Of a DNA stretch of 64,000 bases, positions 1 to 8,492 are shown piece after piece. Within the stretch, counting starts at the first letter, position 1, and each line of letters starts with the position of its first letter. A program made the position numbers and the translations under genes. This DNA is from Limnohabitans sp. Rim11. GTDB lineage: Bacteria; Pseudomonadota; Gammaproteobacteria; Burkholderiales; Burkholderiaceae_C. The stretch lies in NCBI RefSeq assembly GCF_001269365.1, contig NZ_CXOM01000001.1, positions 620,090-684,089 of the forward strand. The letters are read 5' to 3'. The notes under the pieces are model-generated. The model ran no database searches and was not told the DNA's origin. It saw nothing but the letters and a program-made list of their open reading frames with translations.

Positions 1-495
1 GCCAATCAATGAGCTATCGCCTAGCCAAAGTTTTGCATGGCGAAGTGCTCGAGGGTCATCCATGCCTTCCTTCAAAATGACCAATTGAATGGCTGTAATG
101 GTTTTGCCAGGAATTGACTCCAACCACTCGCTGCCTGTGGCAACAGCAGGCGATAGATCGGGAAAGGCGTGCCCCCAAATGACCTCATCTGGCAATTTTT
201 GAATGATGGTGTAGCGCGTGAATTCTGTGTGACGCTCCCAGATTAAAGTATGCGATTCAAACTGAATTTGGCAGAAGTTTGTTTTTAACTTTTCGATTGA
301 ACAAGACGATTGACCTGGCAGTTGTTGCAGGTGTTTCAGTTCATCTTGAAGAGTCACCTCCCGGTTGATGACTGCAACATAAAAAATCAATGCAGGGAGT
401 CCAATGCTTGCAGACGGACGTGTGTGAATTTCGTTGTGCAGGACGAAGCGCAAGTCATCGTCGCGAGGTAATTTGAATGGTGTGAGCTCAGTCAT
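1..495 (-). CDS. DUF3422 family protein, N-terminal part (runs off window)
   Basis: This reading frame opens at the ATG whose complement is at 493-495 and stays open to the window edge, so only the first 165 codons are present. The protein starts MTELTPFKLPRDDDLRF, followed by LHNEIHTRPSAS, and later has ERHTEFTRYTII. The N(E)xHxRP motif near the start and the FTRYT motif are, from memory, typical of DUF3422 proteins, which end in a membrane segment; that part would lie beyond position 1. Function is unknown. It follows the sox cluster in the same direction, but 90 bases separate it from the SoxH-like gene, so it may be independent. Confidence 0.7.
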   Translation of the reverse strand, partial: MTELTPFKLPRDDDLRFVLHNEIHTRPSASIGLPALIFYVAVINREVTLQDELKHLQQLPGQSSCSIEKLKTNFCQIQFESHTLIWERHTEFTRYTIIQKLPDEVIWGHAFPDLSPAVATGSEWLESIPGKTITAIQLVILKEGMDDPRALRHAKLWLGDSSLIG

Positions 496-584
496 TGAAT
501 TTCTCTGGTGCGTCTAACATGTTAGATCTTGTTGGACAGCAAATTTGACTAAGAGCCCACCGTACCCGGGTTGAAAACTAAAGC

Positions 585-1625
585 TCAGAACGCTTCTTTT
601 TCAGCTTCCAAATAAGCCAGACTGATATATTTTCCGATGTTGCCGTCAAAACCCTGCATGGTTTTTGCTCGTTTTTGAACACGAGGATCTTTCAGTACCA
701 TGGCTTTTGCCTCTGCTTCAGACTTTCCGTCTTTGACAGCTTGCAAACAAGGCTCCCAGATGCCCGCCATAAATTCACCATATGTTTGCAATAGATCCTT
801 GGCAGGTTGACCATGGCCTGGTAGCCAAATTTGCTCGCCAATGCTGTCGGTCAGTGCTTTATAGTATTTGAAGGTGCCAGCATATGAGCCATCGTCGATA
901 TTGGCAATGCGGTTGGACATGGCAATGTCTCCAATGCAGGTGACCTTGTCTTGGACCACTTGCACACTCAAATCTGCGTCGGTGTGCGCTCGTCCGTAAT
1001 GGTGCATGACGAAGTCAACATCACCAAAACTCAATTTTTGACCGTTCGTGACCACACGATTAGGCGCCACTGTTTTGGTGCCCGCACTCGATTGGTTGGT
1101 CCATCGCTCCATCAAGAGACGCCATGTATTGCCTTCCATGCCTTTGATGGTTTCAATTGTTTTGGCCAAAGCATAAATGGGCAACTGAGCGCCATATGCC
1201 TCTGCAAAAGCGTGGTTGCCTAACCAATGGTCGCCGTGGAAATGGCTGTTGAAGACTGCAATGACAGGTAAGGGGGTAACCTTTTTAATCATGCGAATGG
1301 CCATTTGCCCAATTTGCAATGAACTGCCTGAATCCAAAACCACTACGCCAGCTGAAGTGACAACAAAAGTGACGTTAGACATCATGCCGCGATTTTCTGG
1401 CGTTGGAAAACCATCTGGCGCATAAATCATCCAAACATGCTTGGACACTTGAACAGGGGGAATGTCTTTGACAGGGGGGCCTGTGACAAAGTCATTGACG
1501 TCGGCTGCAAAAGTTTGTATTTCTGGCCACATGCCCAAGGCACCTAAACCGATTGCACCCGCCCCCAAAAAGGAGCGACGCTTCAGAGTGGCCTGAGCCA
1601 AGGAATTGAATTGAGCATGGGCCAT
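585..1625 (-). CDS. soxH: SoxH-like periplasmic MBL-fold metallohydrolase
   Basis: A 346-residue metallo-beta-lactamase-fold protein. The metal-binding motif is seen in NSHFHGDHWLGN (HxHxDH), with a later GRAHTDAD and a PGHGQP histidine. An N-terminal KRRSFLGAG followed by a hydrophobic stretch suggests Tat export. Its start lies 13 bases after the soxB stop, so it is the last gene of the sox transcript. In Paracoccus-type sox loci a metallohydrolase called SoxH sits at the end of the cluster and is not essential for thiosulfate oxidation; assignment here rests on fold and position. Substrate is not known. Other quinoprotein-relay-type MBL proteins look similar, so the symbol is tentative. 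Confidence 0.75.
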   Translation of the reverse strand: MAHAQFNSLAQATLKRRSFLGAGAIGLGALGMWPEIQTFAADVNDFVTGPPVKDIPPVQVSKHVWMIYAPDGFPTPENRGMMSNVTFVVTSAGVVVLDSGSSLQIGQMAIRMIKKVTPLPVIAVFNSHFHGDHWLGNHAFAEAYGAQLPIYALAKTIETIKGMEGNTWRLLMERWTNQSSAGTKTVAPNRVVTNGQKLSFGDVDFVMHHYGRAHTDADLSVQVVQDKVTCIGDIAMSNRIANIDDGSYAGTFKYYKALTDSIGEQIWLPGHGQPAKDLLQTYGEFMAGIWEPCLQAVKDGKSEAEAKAMVLKDPRVQKRAKTMQGFDGNIGKYISLAYLEAEKEAF

Positions 1626-1637
1626 AAAAGAACTCCC

Positions 1638-3374
1638 TTAAGCAACGTAACCTGGGTTAGGCAATCCACCTGTGATTTTAGGTGCATTGAGTTGCCTTGG
1701 TTTGATGCGACCGTTGGGTTGTGTTTTGAGCCATTGCTCAACCACTTCCCAGACTTGCTTGTTGCCTTGCGTGCGGGCTTCTTCCGCAACAGGCGCCCAG
1801 CCAGCCACTTTGTATTTTTTGCCTGATTCAATGAGCTTGCCGTTCAAACGCATTTCTTCAATGCGCTTGCCCATGGTGGCGGTAGGGTTGCACTGATATT
1901 GCAAGCCGCCCACACGCACCATGTCGCCGCCTTGTTGGTAGTAGGGGTCTGGGTTGAACAGGTTGTCGCAAACGTCTTCCAGAACCGTTTTGATGGTTTC
2001 TCCGGTCATCTCTGTGACGGTCGCATAGGAGTAAGTGGTGGCAGTCATGTCGAGCAACCATTCACGCGTGATGGCTTGGCCTGGTAGCAGCGTTGTACCC
2101 CAACGGAAGCCAGGTGAGAAGGCAATCTCAGCGCCTTGCACATCCATCAAGGCGTCGACCAGCAATTGATCGCCAGTGCCATTGAAGTTGCCACGACGGT
2201 ACAACAAGCCTTCTGAGATGCCGAGCTTTTCGTTCAGCTTGGTTTCGTAGGGCGCACGAATTTTGGTAATGAGCGCATCCATCTCTTTGTCCGCTGGGAG
2301 CATGTTCGAGAACACGGGCAACAACTTGTAACGGAAATCTGTGACGCGTTTTTCTTTGACTTCAAAGTCGAGTACACCCAAGAACTTGCCGTTGGAGCCG
2401 GCATTGGTCACGATGGTTTTGCCACCCTTGTTGCTGACCAACGTTGCCACGGGCATACCGTCGTGCGTATGACCACCCATGATGGCGTCGATACCACTGA
2501 CTCGGCTGGCCATCTTGAGGTCAACGTCCATGCCGTTGTGGCTAATGACCACCACCACTTGGGCGCCTTTGCCTCGGGCCTCATTGACCATGTTTTGCAT
2601 GTTCTCGTCTTGAATACCGAAGGCCCAGTCGGCCACCATGTAACGAGGGTTGGCAATAGGCGTGTAGGGGAACGCTTGACCAATGATGGCGCAGGGTACG
2701 CCGTTGATTTCTTTAATGACGTAGGGTTTAAAAACTTGATCGCCAAAGTCTTGTGTTTTGACGTTTTGTGCAACAAAGTCAACTTTGCCAGCAAAGTCTT
2801 TTTCGACAATTTCTTTGACGCGGTCCATGCCCAAAGTAAATTCCCAATGGCCAGTCATGACATCGACACCCAGCAATTTGCATGCATCGACCATGTCTTG
2901 TCCGTTGGTCCACAAGCAAGTACCAGAGCCCTGCCATGTATCACCGCCATCAAGTAACAATGCACCAGGGCGGCTAGCTTTCATGCGTTTGACCAAAGTG
3001 GCCAAGTGAGCAAAACCACCGACCTTGCCGTAGCGCGCTGCAGCTTTTTCGTAGTTCAAATAGGTGAGCGCGTGGGCTTCGGAGGTGCCTGGGCGAATTT
3101 TGGCAAACTTCAGCAAATGCTCACCTACCAAGTGCGGCAAATTGCCTTTCATGCTGCCCAAGCCCAAATTGATGTTGGGCTCGCGGAAATAAATCGGTTT
3201 AAGTTGCGCGTGGCAATCGGTCATGTGCAAAAAGGAGACATTACCAAATTTTGGAATGTCATACAGACCGTTGGCAGCAGTGGCTGCATCGGCATCTGCA
3301 TAGGTGCCCATGCCCAAACCGGCCATGGTGCCAGCGCCCATGACTTGCATAAATTCACGTTTAGAGAGGTTCAT
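1638..3374 (-). CDS. soxB: SoxB thiosulfohydrolase
   Basis: SoxB cleaves the terminal sulfone sulfur from the SoxY-bound intermediate as sulfate in the periplasm. The 578-residue protein has an N-terminal SKREFMQVMG segment resembling a Tat signal. It carries the dimanganese metallophosphoesterase motifs DCHAQ, GGDTWQGSG, GHWEF, SHNG and GGHTHDG in order, then the 5'-nucleotidase-type C-terminal domain. Length fits the family. The GGDTWQGSG/TGHWEFTLG pair is diagnostic of SoxB within that superfamily. It is separated from soxX by 63 bases that contain an intrinsic-terminator-like hairpin, so its expression may be lower than that of the upstream sox genes. Confidence 0.96.
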   Translation of the reverse strand: MNLSKREFMQVMGAGTMAGLGMGTYADADAATAANGLYDIPKFGNVSFLHMTDCHAQLKPIYFREPNINLGLGSMKGNLPHLVGEHLLKFAKIRPGTSEAHALTYLNYEKAAARYGKVGGFAHLATLVKRMKASRPGALLLDGGDTWQGSGTCLWTNGQDMVDACKLLGVDVMTGHWEFTLGMDRVKEIVEKDFAGKVDFVAQNVKTQDFGDQVFKPYVIKEINGVPCAIIGQAFPYTPIANPRYMVADWAFGIQDENMQNMVNEARGKGAQVVVVISHNGMDVDLKMASRVSGIDAIMGGHTHDGMPVATLVSNKGGKTIVTNAGSNGKFLGVLDFEVKEKRVTDFRYKLLPVFSNMLPADKEMDALITKIRAPYETKLNEKLGISEGLLYRRGNFNGTGDQLLVDALMDVQGAEIAFSPGFRWGTTLLPGQAITREWLLDMTATTYSYATVTEMTGETIKTVLEDVCDNLFNPDPYYQQGGDMVRVGGLQYQCNPTATMGKRIEEMRLNGKLIESGKKYKVAGWAPVAEEARTQGNKQVWEVVEQWLKTQPNGRIKPRQLNAPKITGGLPNPGYVA

Positions 3375-3404
3375 ACTTTTGTCTTCGCTAATATATGGTG
3401 ACCA

Positions 3405-3431
3405 AAAAAACCCGGCGCAACCGGGTTTTTG
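3405..3431 (-). terminator. Intrinsic terminator-like hairpin between soxX and soxB
   Basis: Stem AACCCGG (3410-3416) pairs with CCGGGTT (3422-3428) around a 5-nt loop. On the minus strand the stem is followed by a run of T residues (complement of the A run 3405-3411). It lies between the soxX stop (3438) and the soxB start (3374). The A run on the other side makes it look bidirectional. Inside a co-directional operon such a site would allow partial read-through and reduce soxB output. No strong promoter is visible in the short gap downstream of it. Confidence 0.7.
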
Positions 3432-3437
3432 AAAGGA

Positions 3438-4100
3438 TTATTTGTTAACAGGTGATTTTGGATCGAGCAACAAAGCCACAACGTGACGAACTTGAGCTTC
3501 AGTCAAGATGCCGCTGTGACCAGCACGTGGCATGTTCGAGCAGGCGTTGTAAGCCTTTGCATTCCAAATTTTGCCCCATGTGTATTCCACGATGGGTTTG
3601 GCTGAGGCACTGTTGGGGTCTGTGATGCCACGGATTTTGCCGTAGTTGTGCAGGCTAGGGCCAATGGTGCCGTAAGAGATTTCTTTGTCGTCAATTTTGT
3701 GGCAGTTGTAGCAATTGCCGCCATTGACAGTACTTGCCGTGTCAGTGAAGGTCAGACCACGGCCATTTTGAGCAATTTTCTCGCCTTCTTTCCAGTCACC
3801 CAAGAACTTGCCATCTGAAGGCCATTTGATGGCTTTCATGTTGATCTGTTCAATGACCTTGGCTGTTTTTTCGTCTAAAGGCTTGCCCATGACGTCGGCT
3901 TCGCTACAAGCACGGTTGGTTTCGTCGGTGTTCAGAAGGCTGGCTTTGACAATGCCTTGATCGCGAAAAGATGCCTTCGCAATTTGATCTGTGAGTGCAT
4001 TGAGTTCGGCAACAGAAGGGGCCGATGCGCAACCGGCGACAAGCAGAGAAACACCCGCAATGGCGAGCGTGTTACGAAGTTTTGAATTGATTTTTTTCAT
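3438..4100 (-). CDS. soxX: SoxX c-type cytochrome, lipoprotein form
   Basis: SoxX is the small heme subunit of SoxAX, which couples thiosulfate oxidatively to the cysteine of SoxY. The 220-residue protein has one heme site, CYNCH, near residue 129, and a later NMPRAGH methionine region that probably supplies the distal ligand. It is longer than minimal SoxX proteins because of an N-terminal extension of roughly 90 residues before the cytochrome domain. The leader ends LLVAGC with Cys24, a lipobox, so the protein is probably lipid-anchored. It starts 14 bases after the soxA stop. Confidence 0.93.
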   Translation of the reverse strand: MKKINSKLRNTLAIAGVSLLVAGCASAPSVAELNALTDQIAKASFRDQGIVKASLLNTDETNRACSEADVMGKPLDEKTAKVIEQINMKAIKWPSDGKFLGDWKEGEKIAQNGRGLTFTDTASTVNGGNCYNCHKIDDKEISYGTIGPSLHNYGKIRGITDPNSASAKPIVEYTWGKIWNAKAYNACSNMPRAGHSGILTEAQVRHVVALLLDPKSPVNK

Positions 4101-4114
4101 TGCAATGTCTCCTA

Positions 4115-4924
4115 TTAACGCTTAATGGCGGGGGCAATGGACGCAGAACCCTTGGAGTTCACGCCTAAGTAAACGCCCAACGCGATGGTGGCATCACTGG
4201 CAAAGCCAGGGTAGGGGAATCGTTGTTGCCTGTAGCAGTCGTTCAAACGCTGCTGCATGCCCCACATTTGACCGTTGGACACACGGTAGGCAGGCCAAGC
4301 TGCAAAACCAATGCCATCGCCAGGATTCTTGGTCAGGTTGGGCAGATCTTGCAAGCGAATGCGTTTGCCATCTTCAGCATGGCATGACGCACATGAAAAG
4401 TCATGTGGACCGCCTCGTTGGAAAAACAAGCGCTTGCCTACTTCATAAAAAGTTTTTTCGTTTTGATGCGCTTGGGACAAATTAAATTTCATGCCTTTAG
4501 ACTCGGCTGCGATCCATGTGGCCAAGGCAGTCATGTTGACTTGTTCGCCTTTGCCAAAAGAAGTCTTGGCAATTTCAGCAGCATTCAAACCTTGAAGCGT
4601 TTCCATGCAGGTTAGCAAGCGTGATTCAAGGTCTTGGACACGGCCAGTGTCTGCAAAATATTTGGGTAACTCAACAAATACGCCCTTGTAAACGCCAGGG
4701 CCTTTTCCTAAATCGCATTGCTCAAGGGATGCGTTTTTGGGGCCGCGTTTCTGTTTCCACAGGCCTTCACCTTTGGCTTCGAACAAGTCCGCGGGGTTGC
4801 CGTCTTGCAACATAGCCCGGTATTCATCAATGCCTTGGCTAGCCGTTTTTTGTGCGAGGCTAGGGAGGCTGAAGGCGAAGCACGCTGCAGCTGCAATTAC
4901 GCTTAAGGTTTGTTTCATGGTCAT
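4115..4924 (-). CDS. soxA: SoxA, single-heme subunit of SoxAX
   Basis: SoxA carries the catalytic site of SoxAX. The 269-residue precursor has a Sec signal ending near SLAQ. One heme motif, CASCH, lies near residue 178. The catalytic, persulfidated cysteine is the one in NDCYRQQR near residue 231. The N-terminal heme of diheme SoxA is absent; instead cysteines in EQCDLG and LLTCMET probably form a disulfide, as in other monoheme SoxA proteins. Two in-frame ATG codons (4924 and 4918) are possible starts; neither has a strong ribosome-binding site. A terminator-like hairpin lies just upstream, between soxZ and this gene. Confidence 0.95.
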   Translation of the reverse strand: MTMKQTLSVIAAAACFAFSLPSLAQKTASQGIDEYRAMLQDGNPADLFEAKGEGLWKQKRGPKNASLEQCDLGKGPGVYKGVFVELPKYFADTGRVQDLESRLLTCMETLQGLNAAEIAKTSFGKGEQVNMTALATWIAAESKGMKFNLSQAHQNEKTFYEVGKRLFFQRGGPHDFSCASCHAEDGKRIRLQDLPNLTKNPGDGIGFAAWPAYRVSNGQMWGMQQRLNDCYRQQRFPYPGFASDATIALGVYLGVNSKGSASIAPAIKR

Positions 4925-4950
4925 CTCTGTGAGTTAACTTTTTAAACAGA

Positions 4951-4979
4951 AAAAGGGTGAAGATTGATTCTTCACCCTT
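4951..4979 (-). terminator. Intrinsic terminator between soxZ and soxA
   Basis: AAGGGTGAAGA (4953-4963) and TCTTCACCCTT (4969-4979) form a perfect 11-bp stem with a 5-nt loop. On the minus strand the stem runs into five T residues. It begins 19 bases after the soxZ stop codon and ends about 27 bases before soxA, leaving little room for a new promoter. It reads as an intergenic attenuator within the sox operon. Confidence 0.8.
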
Positions 4980-4997
4980 GTTTGTTCACTGCATCAA

Positions 4998-5309
4998 TTA
5001 AGACACAGTGGCTTCGTCAGTGCGTGTGTCGCCTTTGCTGTCTTTCCATGTCACAGCAATTTTGTCGCCAGCCTTAGCGCCTTTGACTGCAAATTGCAAG
5101 AATGGATTCTTTGACACGGCGGGGCCCCACTCGGCTGACAAAACAGGTTTGCCATTGAGGGACGCTGTGACTTCTTGAATGTACATTGCTGGAACCAATT
5201 TGCCAGCTGCATCTTTGCGCTGACCGGATTCCATTTCGTGACTCATCAAAACACGAACAGTTGCTTTGTCGCCAGAGGCTTGAGCGCGAATGCGCATTGG
5301 ATCTGCCAT
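4998..5309 (-). CDS. soxZ: SoxZ sulfur-carrier partner
   Basis: SoxZ pairs with SoxY to form the periplasmic carrier on which sulfur intermediates are built. The 103-residue protein has no signal peptide, as usual, because it is exported as a complex with SoxY. The sequence SHEMESGQRKDAAGKLVPAM and the C-terminal WKDSKGDTRTDEA region match SoxZ. A good ribosome-binding site (GGAGAG) precedes the ATG. It follows soxY by 43 bases and is followed directly by an intrinsic terminator, which would favour soxYZ expression over the downstream genes. Confidence 0.95.
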   Translation of the reverse strand: MADPMRIRAQASGDKATVRVLMSHEMESGQRKDAAGKLVPAMYIQEVTASLNGKPVLSAEWGPAVSKNPFLQFAVKGAKAGDKIAVTWKDSKGDTRTDEATVS

Positions 5310-5352
5310 TTTTTCTCTCCTGAATATGTGTAAATAAACTTGGGTTTAGGGC

Positions 5353-5808
5353 TTAACCGCCGCAACCGCCCAAAGTAACTTTGACTTCTTTTTTGGCAAA
5401 CAAAGCCTTGCCGTCAGCCATGATGGCCACAGCGTAAACGTCTGAAGATTGGCCCATTTTGGCGCGTGTAGAGAAGTTGGCTTCTACGGCATCGCTGACA
5501 TGGAACATGGCAACCAATGCGGAAGGGTTCTTTTCAACCAAAACCAACATGTGCTTGACGCCTGGCAATGTTGTACTGGCGCCCAAAGGCACGACAGCAC
5601 CGTTTTCAGCGATGTCTGGACCAGAGATGGTGACATCTTTGCTTTCAGTGATGTTGCCACCACCGTAAGCTTTGACTGCATCTTGAACAGACTTGGCATC
5701 GAAGCCAACTTTGTTGAAGGCTGCATGCGCAAATTGAGGGAAGCCAGCAGAAGCTAGCAAACCTGCAACCACCATGCTCTGTTTGAGTGTCTCGCGACGT
5801 GTTTGCAT
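5353..5808 (-). CDS. soxY: SoxY sulfur-carrier protein
   Basis: SoxY carries thiosulfate-derived sulfur on the cysteine of its C-terminal GGCGG motif, which is present here as the last five residues. The start chosen is the ATG at 5808 (protein MQTRRETLKQS), because it has a strong AAGGAGAA site just upstream and gives a twin-arginine-type leader ending in AHA; a longer frame upstream has no support. Mature length and position next to soxZ fit. The 87-base gap to soxD holds a possible weak promoter (TTGACT, 16-nt spacer, TAGCAT on the minus strand), so soxYZ may have extra transcription. Confidence 0.96.
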   Translation of the reverse strand: MQTRRETLKQSMVVAGLLASAGFPQFAHAAFNKVGFDAKSVQDAVKAYGGGNITESKDVTISGPDIAENGAVVPLGASTTLPGVKHMLVLVEKNPSALVAMFHVSDAVEANFSTRAKMGQSSDVYAVAIMADGKALFAKKEVKVTLGGCGG

Positions 5809-5895
5809 CTGAATTCTCCTTGTGAATAAGTTGATGCTATTGAAATGGTTGCCAAAGTCAACTCTGGAAAACCAGAATTTCATTAGCATGCCTGA

Positions 5896-6996
5896 TTATT
5901 TTGGTGCGCCGTTTGCAATCCAAGTTGCAATTGTTTTGGCATCACCATCGCTCAAGTTTTGTGCCGGCATGGGGATGGGTCCCCAAACGCCCGCGCCACC
6001 TGCCTTGATTTTTCCTGCCAAATAATCAACTTTGCCAGGATACTTTTTGGCAATCTCATTGAAGCCAGGGCCGACAATTTTCTTGTCAATGCCGTGGCAG
6101 GCTGTGCAAGTGTATTTGCCCAGCATGGCGATCACAGCTTTGTTGTCTGACTTGGCGTCGACAGCTTTGCCTGCAGCAGGTGCGGTAGCTGGCGGAGCAG
6201 CGGCAGGTGCTGTAGCGCCTGAATTTGTGGCCGCGCTTTCTGGTTTGGTTGTGTCCGCGCCTTTTTGCTGTCCGACCAAACGATTTTGCTCGCTCAAATT
6301 GCCGTGTGCATTGCGTGCAAAGTCTGGCAAGAAAGAGGCGACTTTGGCTTCAGGCGCACAGTCTTTCATACACACCACATTTTGTGTGTCTGGCTTGGCA
6401 ACACCGCCAAACTCCTTGCCTGGCCACATGGCATGAGCTGTGGTCATGCCATTGCGGTTTGGCATGCGGTTTTGTACCTCGGCAATATTTTTGTCAGACA
6501 ACACATAGTTGTCAGGCACGATACCTGCCAAATTCAGCAAGAAACCCGTGACAGCGTACACCTCTTCGGTGGTCAATGTTTTGGGGTTGGTCCAAGGCAT
6601 AGCACGGTTGATGTAGTCCCACAAGGTGGATACCGTTGCAACCTTCATGATGGTAGTACGACCGGGGTAGTCGGTACGAGTCAGGTTTGCCACTCGTCCA
6701 TTTTTGATGTCTTCTGCAGTTGTGCCACCGATCAATGGGCTGAACACTTCATTGGATTCACCAAAAATGCCGTGGCAATGGGCGCATTTGGCTTCCCAAA
6801 CATCCTGTCCTTTGGCCACAGAACCAGAACCCACTGGCAAGCCTTTGAAATCAGGGCGAACATCGATATCCCAGGCTGCAACTTCTTTTGGCGTCGCATC
6901 GCGGCCGACACCAGGGTACTTGGTACTTTGAGCCAACACGGTTGCGCTTGAGAAGAGCGCAGCGAGGATCAAAACTGTATTACGAAACTTGAACAT
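5896..6996 (-). CDS. soxD: SoxD diheme cytochrome c subunit of sulfane dehydrogenase
   Basis: SoxD accepts electrons from SoxC during oxidation of the SoxY-bound sulfane sulfur. The 366-residue precursor has a Sec signal ending VLAQ. Two heme motifs are seen, CAHCHG near residue 70 and CTACHG near residue 296, joined by an Ala/Pro-rich linker. The C-terminal domain ends with the PAQNLSD/ATWIANGAPK pattern of class I cytochromes. The start overlaps the soxC end by 17 bases. Presence of soxCD means thiosulfate can be taken fully to sulfate rather than stored as sulfur globules. Confidence 0.95.
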   Translation of the reverse strand: MFKFRNTVLILAALFSSATVLAQSTKYPGVGRDATPKEVAAWDIDVRPDFKGLPVGSGSVAKGQDVWEAKCAHCHGIFGESNEVFSPLIGGTTAEDIKNGRVANLTRTDYPGRTTIMKVATVSTLWDYINRAMPWTNPKTLTTEEVYAVTGFLLNLAGIVPDNYVLSDKNIAEVQNRMPNRNGMTTAHAMWPGKEFGGVAKPDTQNVVCMKDCAPEAKVASFLPDFARNAHGNLSEQNRLVGQQKGADTTKPESAATNSGATAPAAAPPATAPAAGKAVDAKSDNKAVIAMLGKYTCTACHGIDKKIVGPGFNEIAKKYPGKVDYLAGKIKAGGAGVWGPIPMPAQNLSDGDAKTIATWIANGAPK

Positions 6997-8368
6997 TTTT
7001 CACCTCGCCATTTTCTTGAACCAACCATGACTGAATGGCATTGTTGTGATAGATGGAGCGTGTGCCACGGACATCACGCAGTTGTTTGTAAGTTGGTTGC
7101 ACATAGCCTGTGTCGTCTTGTGCGCGGCTTTGGATAATGGCAGGCTTGCCATCCCAAACCCAATCTAAGTTGAAGCGAGTCAAGGCTTTGGACAAAACGG
7201 GGGTTTCAAGCCTTGCTTGGCGCCAGTTTCGGCCGCCATCTGTAGACACATCTACGCGTTTGATCTTGCCCTTGCCAGACCAAGCCAAGCCCGTGATGTT
7301 GTAGAAACCTTTGTCAAGCATCACCTGACCGCCAGAGGGTGTGGTGACCACGCTCTTGCACTCTTGAATGTTGGTGTATTGGCGGTGCAGACCACTGGGT
7401 TGCAAGTCAATGTAGTGAATGGCTTCGTCTTTGGCAGCATAGGGCTTGTCACCCACTTCGACGCGACGCAGGTATTTGACCCAACTGACGCCTTGAATAC
7501 CGGGCACCACTAAACGCAGGGGGTAACCGTTTTCAGGACGAAGCATTTCGCCGTTTTGACCATAGGCCACCAAAACTTCACCTGATGTAATCAGGCTCAT
7601 GGGAATGGTGCGGGTCATGGAAGAACCGTCGCCACCTTCAGCCAAGACAAACTTGCCGTTTTTCAAGTCGGCACCAGCCAACTCAAGCAAGGTAATCAGG
7701 GGAACGCCAGTGAATTCACTGCAAGACAACATGCCGTGTGTGTATTGCACAGTTGGTACGGCCACATTGCCCCAATCAACAGCTGTGTTGGCGCCGCACT
7801 CGATGAAGTGAAAGCGTGACACAGAAGGCAAACGCATGATCTCGTCCATGGTGAAAACCTTTGGGTTTTTAACCATGCCATTGATCATGAAGCGGTGTTT
7901 GGAGGGATCAATATCCCACCAGCCTTGGTGGTGGCGTTCGAAGTGCAAGCCACTGGGCGTGACGATGCCAAACAAAGATTGAAGAGGTGCAAATGAAACC
8001 GAAGCTTGAGTGGTTTGTGTCAAACCTGGGCTTTGACGCCTTTGCAAATTGGATTCAAATTTGGAAGGTTTGCCATAACCTTCAGTTGCTACGCCTTGAC
8101 CGAGGCCAGTAGCGTGTTCTGGCAAATTCAAGATATTGGGATCGCCACCTTCTTTCGGAAGGGGATTGCCTTGCGCAAAGGCAGCCGGTGCTGAAACCGC
8201 TGCAACACCTGCAGCAGTTGCGGTTGAGGCAGCTGCAAAGGCGCTGCGAATAAAGTCACGACGACCTTGTTTGCCCTCTGCAAAGACAGTTTTGACGCCC
8301 TCTGGGCTTATGAAATTTTCAGGCGCTTTGATAATGCGTCCTGAAGCATTTATTTGATCTTTCACCAT
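6980..8368 (-). CDS. soxC: SoxC molybdenum sulfane dehydrogenase subunit
   Basis: SoxC is the molybdenum-cofactor subunit of the SoxCD sulfane dehydrogenase. The 462-residue protein has a leader with RRDFIRSAFAAAS, a twin-arginine signal, as expected for a cofactor-loaded periplasmic enzyme. The sulfite-oxidase-type domain includes FHFIECGANTA, whose cysteine near residue 189 is the likely Mo ligand, and the C-terminal dimerisation domain with GLAWSGKGKIKRVDVSTDGG. It is the first gene of the sox operon, with an AAGGAGCA ribosome-binding site and a near-consensus promoter about 80 bases upstream of the start. Confidence 0.95.
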   Translation of the reverse strand: MVKDQINASGRIIKAPENFISPEGVKTVFAEGKQGRRDFIRSAFAAASTATAAGVAAVSAPAAFAQGNPLPKEGGDPNILNLPEHATGLGQGVATEGYGKPSKFESNLQRRQSPGLTQTTQASVSFAPLQSLFGIVTPSGLHFERHHQGWWDIDPSKHRFMINGMVKNPKVFTMDEIMRLPSVSRFHFIECGANTAVDWGNVAVPTVQYTHGMLSCSEFTGVPLITLLELAGADLKNGKFVLAEGGDGSSMTRTIPMSLITSGEVLVAYGQNGEMLRPENGYPLRLVVPGIQGVSWVKYLRRVEVGDKPYAAKDEAIHYIDLQPSGLHRQYTNIQECKSVVTTPSGGQVMLDKGFYNITGLAWSGKGKIKRVDVSTDGGRNWRQARLETPVLSKALTRFNLDWVWDGKPAIIQSRAQDDTGYVQPTYKQLRDVRGTRSIYHNNAIQSWLVQENGEVKNVQVS

Positions 8369-8456
8369 TGCTCCTTGTTTTACGCTTTTTGACGGACTTT
8401 AAATTAGTTATTGCTTATATAGTAAGCCCATTTTCTGGGACTCAACTGAATGCAAA

Positions 8457-8485
8457 ATTACAAAGTAAACGAATAATTATGTCAA
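8457..8485 (-). promoter_or_regulatory. Sigma-70-type promoter of the sox operon
   Basis: Read on the minus strand, TTGACA (8480-8485) and TGTAAT (8457-8462) are separated by exactly 17 bases. The predicted start of transcription is near 8450, giving an untranslated leader of about 80 bases before soxC at 8368. A large palindrome lies immediately upstream of the -35 box. Confidence 0.7.
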
Positions 8486-8492
8486 AGTCAAT

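Noticed and set aside
2463-2957. Plus-strand open frame opposite soxB
   Set aside because: Antisense to conserved SoxB metal-site motifs; composition follows the SoxB codons.
6265-6951. Long plus-strand open frame opposite soxD
   Set aside because: Wholly antisense to a well-supported diheme cytochrome; no domain features or ribosome-binding site.
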